Source: Hoeflea sp. (GTDB lineage Bacteria; Pseudomonadota; Alphaproteobacteria; Rhizobiales; Rhizobiaceae). Taken from it: a DNA stretch of 64,000 bases. Within the stretch, counting starts at the first letter, position 1. Each line of letters starts with the position of its first letter. The position numbers and the translations under genes are program-made. The stretch spans positions 1-64,000 of the forward strand of contig NZ_JAUXOD010000032.1 of the NCBI RefSeq assembly GCF_030682515.1, in the 5' to 3' direction. Shown here one piece after another: positions 9,478-16,973 of this stretch. Under the pieces are notes generated by a model. That model saw only the letters and a program-made list of their open reading frames with translations. It had not been told where the DNA came from and did no database searches.

Positions 9478-11091
9478 GTGAACCGCTTCGCTGACCTTCT
9501 CGACATGCTGGCGTTCACGCCCTCGCGCAATGCCAAGCTCTCGCTGCTGCAGGAGTATTTCCGCGCCGTGCCCGATCCCGAGCGCGGCTATGCGCTGGCG
9601 GCGATCGCCCGCGATCTCGACATCCCCGCGGTCAAGCCGGCGCAACTGCGCGAGCTGATCTCCACGCGCCTCGATGCCGAACTGTTCGGCTATTCCTATG
9701 ATTATGTCGGCGACCTGGCCGAGACCATCGCGCTGGCCTGGCCGGAGCAGGGGACAGGGCACGCGGGCCGCAACGATGCGCCGGGCCTGGCCGAAGTGGT
9801 CGAGACGCTCAGGGCCTCCTCGCGCCGGGACGGGCCGAAGCTGGTCGAGGACTGGCTTGACCGGCTTGATGCGCCGGGCCGCTACGCGCTCTTGAAACTC
9901 GTCACCGGCGGCTTCCGCATGGGCCTGTCGGGCCGGCTGATCAAGCAGGCGCTCGCCGCCTTCGGCAAGGTCGAGGTCAACGAGATCGAGGAGCTCTGGC
10001 ACGGGCTCACGCCTCCCTATCTGGAGCTGTTCGCCTGGCTGGAAGGCGGAGGCGAGAAGCCCGTCAACGCGGCCGCTGCACCTTTCCGCCCGGTGATGCT
10101 GTCGCATGCGATCGACAAGGGCGATTTCGACAAGCTCGATCCGCAGGATTTCACGGCGGAATGGAAATGGGACGGCATCCGCGTCCAGGCGACGTCGGAA
10201 CGCGGTGTCAACCGGCTTTACACCCGCACCGGCGACGACATTTCCGCGGCGTTCCCGGATCTGGTCGACGCCATCGCCTTTGACGGCGCGCTCGACGGCG
10301 AGCTGCTGGTCGCCCGCCCGGGCGGCGGCGGGATCGAGACCGGCAGCTTCTCGGACCTGCAGCAGCGGCTCAACCGCAAGACAGTGACGGCGAAGCAGTT
10401 GCGCGACCATCCGGCCTTCTTCCGCGCCTATGACATCCTGCAGGACGGCGCCGAGGATCTGCGCGCTCGGCCCTTCCACGAGCGGCGTCCGCGGCTCGAG
10501 GCCTTTGTCGCGGGCCTCGACCCCGCCCGCTTCGACTGTTCTCAAATGCTGGGCTTCGACACCTGGGACGAGCTTGCAGCCCTCCGCGCCGATCCGCCCT
10601 TCGCGGTGATCGAGGGCGTGATGATCAAGCGCGAGGCCTCGCCCTATGTGCCCGGACGGCCCAAGGGCGAATGGTACAAGTGGAAGCGCGATCCGTTCCT
10701 CATCGACGCGGTGCTGATGTATGCCCAGCGCGGCCACGGCAAGCGCTCGGGCTATTACTCGGACTACACCTTCGGCGTCTGGCGCGACCCGGGCGAACTG
10801 GTGCCCGTCGGCAAGGCCTATTTCGGCTTCACCGACGAGGAACTGCTGCAGATCGACAAATATGTGCGCGAAAACACCATCGAGCGCTTCGGCCCAGTGC
10901 GGTCGGTGCGCGCCGGGCTTGAGAAAGGACTGGTGTTCGAGGTGGCCTTCGAAGGCATCAACCGCTCGACCCGCCATAAATCCGGCGTCGCCATGCGCTT
11001 TCCCCGCATCAGCCGCCTGCGCTGGGACAAGCCGCCTGCCGAGGCCGACCGGCTCGAAACCCTCGAACGCATGATCGACGGCGTCGAATGA
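9478..11091 (+). CDS. ATP-dependent DNA ligase of the Lhr-associated repair cluster
   Basis: 537-residue ATP-dependent DNA ligase (TIGR04120 type). The N-terminal helical DNA-binding domain covers about 1-200. The nucleotidyltransferase core has the adenylated lysine in EWKWDGIR (K230), motif III-like DGELLV, motif IV EGVMIKR and motif V KWKRDPFLIDAVL, and an OB-fold domain closes the protein. These ligases accompany the MBL exonuclease, helicase and PdeM in proteobacterial genomes and seal nicks with ATP, unlike the NAD-dependent LigA used in replication. The start is a GTG at 9478, 3 bp after the exonuclease stop. Complete length, no lesion seen. Confidence 0.94.
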   Translation: MNRFADLLDMLAFTPSRNAKLSLLQEYFRAVPDPERGYALAAIARDLDIPAVKPAQLRELISTRLDAELFGYSYDYVGDLAETIALAWPEQGTGHAGRNDAPGLAEVVETLRASSRRDGPKLVEDWLDRLDAPGRYALLKLVTGGFRMGLSGRLIKQALAAFGKVEVNEIEELWHGLTPPYLELFAWLEGGGEKPVNAAAAPFRPVMLSHAIDKGDFDKLDPQDFTAEWKWDGIRVQATSERGVNRLYTRTGDDISAAFPDLVDAIAFDGALDGELLVARPGGGGIETGSFSDLQQRLNRKTVTAKQLRDHPAFFRAYDILQDGAEDLRARPFHERRPRLEAFVAGLDPARFDCSQMLGFDTWDELAALRADPPFAVIEGVMIKREASPYVPGRPKGEWYKWKRDPFLIDAVLMYAQRGHGKRSGYYSDYTFGVWRDPGELVPVGKAYFGFTDEELLQIDKYVRENTIERFGPVRSVRAGLEKGLVFEVAFEGINRSTRHKSGVAMRFPRISRLRWDKPPAEADRLETLERMIDGVE

Positions 11092-11155
11092 CGGGCTTGC
11101 CCGCTGCTGCCGCCGTGACTATGTGAGAGCGGAGACGAAACTGGGAATCGCCCGC

Positions 11156-11422
11156 ATGAGCAATGGTCTGACACGCTTCCTGGGCGACACGCCCGGCCGC
11201 ACCGCGCTCAAGCTGCTTGTGGCGTCCTTCGTCGTCGGCGTGGTCATGGCCGCGTTCAACTGGTATCCGGCCGACATCCTCTACATGGCACGGGATTTCC
11301 TCGTCAATCTGTGGGAAACCGGCTTTGCCGCGCTCGGCCGCTTCGGAACCTATCTCCTGCTCGGTGCGGGCGTCGTGATCCCCGTCTTCCTCATCATCCG
11401 CCTGTTCAGCCTGCGCCGATAG
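11156..11422 (+). CDS. Small membrane protein, DUF6460-like
   Basis: 88-residue protein with two hydrophobic segments (LKLLVASFVVGVVMAAF near residues 17-33 and LLLGAGVVIPVFLIIRLF near 66-84) and a basic C-terminus (SLRR). It resembles short alphaproteobacterial inner-membrane proteins annotated DUF6460, of unknown function. I start at ATG 11156 (MSNGLTRFLGDTPGR); a GTG at 11123 would add 11 residues. It lies 64 bp after the ligase gene and could be read through from it, but nothing links it to repair. Confidence 0.72.
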   Translation: MSNGLTRFLGDTPGRTALKLLVASFVVGVVMAAFNWYPADILYMARDFLVNLWETGFAALGRFGTYLLLGAGVVIPVFLIIRLFSLRR

Positions 11423-11431
11423 GCTTAAGCC

Positions 11432-12337
11432 TCAGACAAAGTCCAGCGCCGCCTCGAAGGTGATGAGGTGGCGCCGAGCCACCGCGTCGATGTCGTGGCT
11501 GTAGCCGCCGCCAAGAACGCTGGCGACCGGAATGCCGCGCGCGCGGAAGAACGAGAACACCCGGCGATCCCGGTCCTTGAGACCCTCGTCGCTCAGCGAC
11601 AATCGCCCCAGCCGGTCGTTCTCGTGCGGGTCGACGCCAGCATTGTAGAACACCAGATCCGGCGAGAACCCCTCGAGCGTCCGCGGCAGCAGCCAGTCGA
11701 GCGTCTCCAGATAGGCCTCGTCGCGCACGCCGTCGGGCAGGGCGACATCGATCGAGGAGACCTGCTTGCGCGCCGGATAGTTCTTGTCGCTGTGCACCGA
11801 CACGGTGCGGATCGCACTTGTCCCCGAGCAGATCTCCGCCGTGCCGTCGCCCTGGTGCACATCGAGATCGATGACCAACACGCGTCCGACGTCCCCGTCG
11901 GCGAGCAGCAGGTGGGCCGCCACCGCCACGTCGTTGAAGGTGCAGAAGCCCGCACCTTGCGCGCGGCGCGCATGGTGGCTGCCGCCGGCGGTGTTGCAGG
12001 CAATCCCCTCGCTCAAGGCCAGCCGTGCGGCCATCACCGTGCCTGCGGTCGCAAGCCGCGCCCGAAGGCTCACCCGCGCATCGACAGGAAAGCCGATCTC
12101 GCGCTCGATGGGCGCCGGCACGGTGCAGTCGAGCACCTGGTCGACATAGGTCCGGTCATGCGCGAGCGAAAGCCATTCGGCCGGGGCCGGCGCGGGTCTG
12201 TGCATGTCCGCCCGCGCGCCGAGGCCGGTTTCCCCAATCAGCTCCATCAGGCGGGTGTATTTTCCCATGGGAAACCTGTGCCCCGGAGCAAATCCGGCGT
12301 CATAGGCAGGGGCATGGACAATGGGCAGCAGGGGCAT
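11432..12337 (-). CDS. Histone deacetylase-like (arginase-deacetylase fold) hydrolase
   Basis: 301-residue member of the bacterial histone-deacetylase/acetoin-utilisation (AcuC/HdaH) superfamily. Active-site features visible are the paired histidines in GGSHHARR, the zinc ligands D and H in DLDVHQGDGT, the third ligand in NAGVDPHEND, and the glycine-rich LGGGYS near the C-terminus. These zinc enzymes remove acyl groups from acetylated amines or lysines; the natural substrate here is unknown. I start at 12337 (MPLLPIVHAPAYD), which matches family N-termini; more in-frame sequence upstream overlaps the divergent MATE gene and is discarded. The 120 bp between the two divergent starts must hold both promoters. 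Confidence 0.88.
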   Translation of the reverse strand: MPLLPIVHAPAYDAGFAPGHRFPMGKYTRLMELIGETGLGARADMHRPAPAPAEWLSLAHDRTYVDQVLDCTVPAPIEREIGFPVDARVSLRARLATAGTVMAARLALSEGIACNTAGGSHHARRAQGAGFCTFNDVAVAAHLLLADGDVGRVLVIDLDVHQGDGTAEICSGTSAIRTVSVHSDKNYPARKQVSSIDVALPDGVRDEAYLETLDWLLPRTLEGFSPDLVFYNAGVDPHENDRLGRLSLSDEGLKDRDRRVFSFFRARGIPVASVLGGGYSHDIDAVARRHLITFEAALDFV

Positions 12338-12457
12338 CGTCGCAGATGTGGCGCAGCAACACGGGTTCGTCCATATCTGCCAATGGGCTTTCTTATCAGC
12401 CCGGTCTATTTTCGCGTCGATTTGGCAGCGAATCATTTTCAGAGACGGATATTTTTC

Positions 12458-13810
12458 ATGCAGCGTGACGACGCGCCCGCCGAGGCGAAGACCGGGGCCT
12501 TCGAGGTCAACAACCGCATGGTGCTGGCCATTGCCGTGCCGATGACGCTGGCCTTTCTCACCACGCCGCTCCTGGGCCTGGTCGATACCGCGGTTGTCGG
12601 CAGGCTGGGCAGTGCGGCGCTGATCGGCGGATTGGCGATCGCCGCGATCCTGTTCGACCTGGTTTTCACCACCTTCAATTTTCTGCGCTCGGCCACCACC
12701 GGCCTCGTCGCCCAGGCCATGGGTCGCGGCGATCCGACCGAGGAACAGGCGGTGTTCTGGCGCTCGCTGATGATTTCCGTCGCCGCGGGCATCGCCGTCA
12801 TTGCCGCCATTCCCCTGCTGCTGGCAGTCGGCCTGCCGCTGATGGGGGCCGAGGGCGAAGTCGCGGCCGCCGCCTCGACCTATCTCGTCATCCGCGCCAT
12901 GTCGGCGCCCGCCGCGCTCGCCAATTACGCCATCCTCGGCTATGTGCTCGGCCGCGGCATGGGCGGAACCGGGCTGTTCCTGCAGACGATCATCAACGGC
13001 ACCAACATCGTGCTGTCGATCTGGTTCGGGCTGGGGCTCGATTTCGGCCTCAAGGGCGTGGCCGTCGCCACGGTGATTGCCGAGATCACCGGCTGCATCG
13101 CGGGCTTCGTCATCATCCACCGCCGGTTCGACCGCCGCGACCGCCCGTCCTGGAAGCAGGTCATCCACCGGCCCTCGGTCATGAAGCTGATGGCGCTCAA
13201 TGGCGACATCATGATCCGCTCCTTTGCGCTCGTGGCGGCATTCGCCTGGTTCACCCGCATGGGCGCCGGCTTCGGCGAGACCACGCTTGCCGCCAACGCC
13301 ATCCTGATGAACTTCTTCATGGTCGCGGGCTACTATCTCGACGGTTTCGCCACCGCCGCCGAGCAGATCGCCGGACGCGCCATCGGCGCCCGCAACCGGA
13401 CCGCCTTCGGCAAGGCGGTGAAGCTGACCTTCTTCTGGGGCCTCGGCCTTGCAGGCTTCACCACCGTGTTCTTCCTGATCTTCGGCACGACCGTCATCGG
13501 CTGGATGACGACGCTCGAGGTCGTGCGGATCGAGGCGGGCTCCTATCTGTTCTGGGCGGCGCTGACGGCCCTTGCCGGCGTGCTCGCCTTCGAGATGGAC
13601 GGCGTCTATATCGGCGCCACCTGGTCGCGCGACATGCGCAACATGATGCTGCTCTCGCTCGCCTTGTTCATCGCCCTGTCGATCGGTCTGACCGAAATCC
13701 TGGGCAATCAGGGGCTGTGGATCTCGCTCAACGTGTTCCTCGCCGCGCGCGGCTTCACCCTGCTCGCAATCCTGCCGCGGCGCATGGACCGGGCCTTCGG
13801 CCCGGCCTGA
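12458..13810 (+). CDS. MATE family multidrug/toxin efflux transporter (DinF-like)
   Basis: 450-residue polytopic protein with about 12 hydrophobic segments in two related halves, as in MATE transporters. Diagnostic stretches include MTLAFLTTPLLGLVDTAVVG in the first helix, the extruded-helix sequence LGRGMGGTGLFLQTIINGT, and AAEQIAGRAIGARNR at the start of the second half, which is characteristic of the DinF subgroup. Members export cationic drugs or metabolites in exchange for protons or sodium. ATG 12458 is used; the longer open frame upstream runs antisense through the deacetylase gene. Its stop lies 1 bp from the convergent pyrD stop. Confidence 0.9.
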   Translation: MQRDDAPAEAKTGAFEVNNRMVLAIAVPMTLAFLTTPLLGLVDTAVVGRLGSAALIGGLAIAAILFDLVFTTFNFLRSATTGLVAQAMGRGDPTEEQAVFWRSLMISVAAGIAVIAAIPLLLAVGLPLMGAEGEVAAAASTYLVIRAMSAPAALANYAILGYVLGRGMGGTGLFLQTIINGTNIVLSIWFGLGLDFGLKGVAVATVIAEITGCIAGFVIIHRRFDRRDRPSWKQVIHRPSVMKLMALNGDIMIRSFALVAAFAWFTRMGAGFGETTLAANAILMNFFMVAGYYLDGFATAAEQIAGRAIGARNRTAFGKAVKLTFFWGLGLAGFTTVFFLIFGTTVIGWMTTLEVVRIEAGSYLFWAALTALAGVLAFEMDGVYIGATWSRDMRNMMLLSLALFIALSIGLTEILGNQGLWISLNVFLAARGFTLLAILPRRMDRAFGPA

Positions 13811-13811
13811 G

Positions 13812-14894
13812 CTAGGCGGGAATGGCGCGGGCGGCGTACTCCGCCGTTTTGGAATCGCGCAGATCCGACAATCGGGTCAGGCTTTCGCGGTCGCAGATCT
13901 GTGACAGGCCGCGCAGGATCCGCCCCGGCAGCAACGGACCGCCATAAATGAACCCGGTGTAGAGCTGAACCAGATCCGCGCCCGCGCGCATCTTCTCCGC
14001 CGCCGTCTCGGCGCTGTCGATGCCGCCCACGCCGATCAGCGGCATGTCGGGACCGAGCCGCTGCCGCATCTTGGCGAGCACGATGGTCGAGCGCAAAAAC
14101 ACCGGCCGCCCCGACAGTCCGCCCGCTTCGCCCGCCCTGGGATCGGCCGACAGACCGGTGCGCGACAGCGTCGTGTTGGAGACGATGACGCCGTCGAGCC
14201 TCTGCACCAGGCATTCTTCCGCGATGTCGTCCAAGTCGGGCTCGGTCAGGTCCGGGGCGATCTTGAGAAACACCGGAATGCGCTTTGGCTTGCCGTCGCG
14301 CTCGGCCAGCACCCGGCTCATGAGCTCAGCCAACGCCGCGCGGGTCTGCAGGTTTCTGAGGCCCGGCGTGTTGGGCGAGGAGATGTTGACGGTGAAATAG
14401 TCCGCCACATCGGCAAAGCAGGCAATTCCCGCGACATAATCGGCCGCCCGGTCGTCGGTGTCCTTGTTGGCGCCGATATTGACGCCGAGAAGGCCCGCGC
14501 GCCGCTGGCCGGAAATCCGCGCATGGGCCGCGGCGTGGCCCTCATTGTTGAAACCCAGCCGGTTGATCACCGCCTGGTCGTTGACGAGACGGAAGATCCG
14601 CGGCCTCGCATTGCCCGCCTGCGCCCTGGGCGTCAGCGTGCCGACCTCGACAAAGCCGAAGCCGAGACGCGACAGTTCGGAAGCCACTTCCGCATTCTTG
14701 TCATATCCCGCGGCCATGCCGAGTGGATTGGGAAACGCGAGCCCGGCAATGGTGACGGACAGGCGCGGATCGCGGACGGCCCGGCAGCCCGGCACCAGGC
14801 CGCTCCTGAGCGCCTTGATCGAAAGCCCGTGGGCTGCTTCGGGATCAAGCGTGAACAGCGCCCGCCGGGCGATCCCCTCGACCAGGCTGCTCAT
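13812..14894 (-). CDS. pyrD: Dihydroorotate dehydrogenase (quinone), class 2
   Basis: 360-residue class 2 enzyme oxidising dihydroorotate to orotate with FMN and membrane quinone, the fourth step of pyrimidine synthesis. Seen in the sequence: an N-terminal amphipathic helix region typical of the membrane-associated class, AAGYDKNAE and INRLGFNNEG near the FMN site, the catalytic-serine loop NISSPNTPGLRNLQ, the phosphate-binding IGVGGIDS, and LYTGFIYGGP. The start at 14894 overlaps the stop of the DUF952 gene by 4 bp, so the two are coupled; an upstream in-frame ATG at 14954 lies inside DUF952 and is not used. Confidence 0.95.
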   Translation of the reverse strand: MSSLVEGIARRALFTLDPEAAHGLSIKALRSGLVPGCRAVRDPRLSVTIAGLAFPNPLGMAAGYDKNAEVASELSRLGFGFVEVGTLTPRAQAGNARPRIFRLVNDQAVINRLGFNNEGHAAAHARISGQRRAGLLGVNIGANKDTDDRAADYVAGIACFADVADYFTVNISSPNTPGLRNLQTRAALAELMSRVLAERDGKPKRIPVFLKIAPDLTEPDLDDIAEECLVQRLDGVIVSNTTLSRTGLSADPRAGEAGGLSGRPVFLRSTIVLAKMRQRLGPDMPLIGVGGIDSAETAAEKMRAGADLVQLYTGFIYGGPLLPGRILRGLSQICDRESLTRLSDLRDSKTAEYAARAIPA

Positions 14895-15238
14895 GGCTCC
14901 ATGTCCGGAAACGCGTGCCGGCCGTCCGCGCCGATCGGCAGCGGCTTGACCCATTTGACCGCCGACAGCGGCAGCTCCCCATAGAGATGCGGAAACAGCG
15001 CGCCGCCCCGCGAGGGCTCGAAGATCAGCTTCTCGCCAAGTGCGCTCGCGTCGACGGCGACCAGCAGCAGTCCGTCCTGTCCGCTGAAATGGCGGTCAGC
15101 GGTTTCGACCGCCTGGTCACGGGTCGAGAAATGGATGAACCCGTCAGTGAGATCCACCGGCGCCCCGGTGAAGCGGCCTTCGATTTCCGCGACGCGCCAC
15201 AGCGCTTCGGGTGCGATCTTGTAGAGTGTTGCATGCAT
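14891..15238 (-). CDS. DUF952 domain-containing protein
   Basis: 115-residue cytoplasmic protein with the DUF952 pattern: an initial YKIAPEALW, DGFIHFSTRDQ, LLLVAVDASALG and FPHLYGELPLSAV. Function unknown. I start at ATG 15238 (MHATLYKIAPE), where family members begin; in-frame codons up to 15334 would add an atypical basic leader. It is coupled to pyrD by a 4-bp overlap, an arrangement common in rhizobia, but no link to pyrimidine synthesis is known to me. A perfect 10-bp palindrome (TGTCATGACA, 15329-15338) lies in the divergent promoter region shared with the next gene. Confidence 0.85.
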   Translation of the reverse strand: MHATLYKIAPEALWRVAEIEGRFTGAPVDLTDGFIHFSTRDQAVETADRHFSGQDGLLLVAVDASALGEKLIFEPSRGGALFPHLYGELPLSAVKWVKPLPIGADGRHAFPDMEP

Positions 15239-15361
15239 GCCTGTGTCTCGCTCGTCTGCAGGGTTCGCCCCAAGGGACGCCTTTCGACGCCCGCTTCGGG
15301 ATCCGTTCTCGATTCTGTCGTTATTGCGTGTCATGACAGAAAGAAACAGGAGTGTACCGTC

Positions 15362-15805
15362 ATGACCCGTTTTGCAATGCTGTCCGTCCCCGCGCTGGTG
15401 CTGCTGATGTCCGCTCCGGCTCTTTCGCAGGAGCCGATACCAAACCGCTTCACCATGGAGAAGACCGAAAACGGCTTCGTCCGCCTCGATACACTGACCG
15501 GCGAGTTGTCGATCTGCTCGGAAAAGTCCGGACAGATGGTGTGCCGGATGTCCGCCGACGAGCGGCGCGCCTTCGAGGAGACCCTGTCGGATCTCTCTGC
15601 CCGCGTCGCGGCCCTGGAACAGCGGCTCGATGCGCTTGCCCCGCCTTCGGGTCTGCAGGATATCCCCGACGAGGCGGAACTCGACCGCGCGCTCGGCGCC
15701 ATGGAGAAGATGATGCGCCGCTTCTTCGGCATGGTCGAGGAGTTGCAGAGGGATTTTGACACCTCGCCCAAGACCCCGCCCGAGCCGATCCCGGACCGGA
15801 CCTGA
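15362..15805 (+). CDS. Uncharacterised secreted protein with coiled coil
   Basis: 147 residues: a Sec signal peptide (ALVLLMSAPALSQ, cleavage near 22), a short domain with two cysteines in ELSICSEKSGQMVCRMS that could form a disulphide, a predicted coiled coil near residues 70-90 (LSDLSARVAALEQRLDAL), and a Pro-rich C-terminus. I do not recognise a named family; similar short periplasmic proteins occur in rhizobia. CAGGAG lies 9 bp before ATG 15362, which decides the start. It is monocistronic as far as can be seen and divergent from the DUF952-pyrD pair. Confidence 0.7.
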   Translation: MTRFAMLSVPALVLLMSAPALSQEPIPNRFTMEKTENGFVRLDTLTGELSICSEKSGQMVCRMSADERRAFEETLSDLSARVAALEQRLDALAPPSGLQDIPDEAELDRALGAMEKMMRRFFGMVEELQRDFDTSPKTPPEPIPDRT

Positions 15806-15936
15806 GGCCGGCTGCCCAAAGCAGGCCTGACCGGATGCGGCTCTTTACCGGCGAGCGCTTCATCCGCTCCGCCCGGGACTGCGTATGATCGTGGGGTGGG
15901 GTTTGGATCGGCCAGCCATACCATGGAAGGATTGTC

Positions 15937-16245
15937 ATGAAAGTTCTGCAAGCCGTGATTGCCGCGGCGGCCCTCGGGTTCGCGGCCCTGATCATCATCG
16001 CCGTGGCCGACGGGTCGTTTTCCGAGGCCGGAAGATGGCTGATCTCCGAACCCTGGGGGCTGGTGACCCTGGCCGATCTCTATCTGGGCTTCCTGCTCTC
16101 GGCCGTGATCATCTGGTTTTTTGAGGCCCGGACGCTTCACGCCCTGCTCTGGATCCTGCCGATTCCGGTTCTTGGCAATGTCTGGACCGCCGTCTGGTTC
16201 GTCATGCGTCTGCCACACTTGCGCGAACGCATGGCGCGCCGCTAG
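15937..16245 (+). CDS. Small integral membrane protein, DUF1475-like
   Basis: 102 residues with three or four hydrophobic segments. The stretch WGLVTLADLYLGFLLSAV followed by IWFFEAR and IPVLGNVWTAVWF resembles the DUF1475 family of plant and bacterial membrane proteins, of unknown function. The ATG at 15937 follows a strong GGAAGGA. It ends 68 bp before the response regulator; read-through is possible, but no functional link is evident. The family call is moderate. Confidence 0.7.
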   Translation: MKVLQAVIAAAALGFAALIIIAVADGSFSEAGRWLISEPWGLVTLADLYLGFLLSAVIIWFFEARTLHALLWILPIPVLGNVWTAVWFVMRLPHLRERMARR

Positions 16246-16313
16246 AGTGATGGGTGGCATCCGCGTCCTGGACCGGGCTTGCCGCGGCAGCGCGATCAGG
16301 AGGGGGAGAGTGC

Positions 16314-16970
16314 ATGGCGCCATTGACATTCATCATAGCGGACGATCATCCGTTGTTTAGGGGCGCGCTGCGTCAGGCCTTGGAGGGGATCGGCGACAGC
16401 ATCGAGATTGTGGAGGCAGGAGATCTCGAGAGCGCCCGCAAGAAAGCCGCCGAGCACCCGGAAGCCGATCTGATCCTTCTGGACCTGACCATGCCTGGAG
16501 GCTCCGGCCTGTCCGGGCTGATTGCGTTCCGCGCGGAGTTTTCGAGCCTGCCCGTCGTCGTCGTGTCGGCGTCCGACGATCCGCCGACCATGCGCCGGGC
16601 GCTCGAACTCGGCGCGTCGGGGTTCATATCCAAGTCCGCCAGCATCGACGAGATCCGCCAGGGTGTGCGCACGGTGCTGGACGGCGGCATATGGACCCCG
16701 CCCGATGTCGATCTCGGATCCGAGCACGATCCGGACATCGCCAACCTCATTGCCCGAATCCAGACCCTGACGCCGCAGCAGGGCCGGGTCCTCGGGATGC
16801 TGGCCGAGGGCCTGCTCAACAAGCAGATCGCCTATGAGCTCGGTGTCTCCGAAGCCACCATCAAGGCGCATGTGTCGGCGGTGTTGCAGAAGCTCGGCGT
16901 CGACAGCCGCACCCAGGCGGTCATCCAGCTCTCCAAGATCGGGGCGGAAGTCCTCCACCAGAGCGAGTGA
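16314..16970 (+). CDS. NarL/FixJ-type response regulator with LuxR HTH
   Basis: 218-residue regulator. The receiver domain has the acidic pocket FIIADDHP, phospho-acceptor D57 in LILLDLTMPGG, the switch VVSASDD and the K-containing FISKSAS. A linker leads to a C-terminal LuxR HTH at about 150-210 (LTPQQGRVLGMLAEGLLNKQ, then IAYELGVSEATIKAHVSAVL). It binds DNA when phosphorylated. The start at 16314 follows AGGAGGGGGA; an in-frame ATG at 16254 is weaker. It converges on the hybrid kinase at 16974-20474 with a 3-bp gap, which suggests, without proving, that this kinase is its partner. Confidence 0.9.
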   Translation: MAPLTFIIADDHPLFRGALRQALEGIGDSIEIVEAGDLESARKKAAEHPEADLILLDLTMPGGSGLSGLIAFRAEFSSLPVVVVSASDDPPTMRRALELGASGFISKSASIDEIRQGVRTVLDGGIWTPPDVDLGSEHDPDIANLIARIQTLTPQQGRVLGMLAEGLLNKQIAYELGVSEATIKAHVSAVLQKLGVDSRTQAVIQLSKIGAEVLHQSE

Positions 16971-16973
16971 GCC

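Noticed and set aside
9427-10977. A 516-codon minus-strand frame opposite the DNA ligase
   Set aside because: The ligase frame has K230 and all nucleotidyltransferase motifs; the antisense chain has none.
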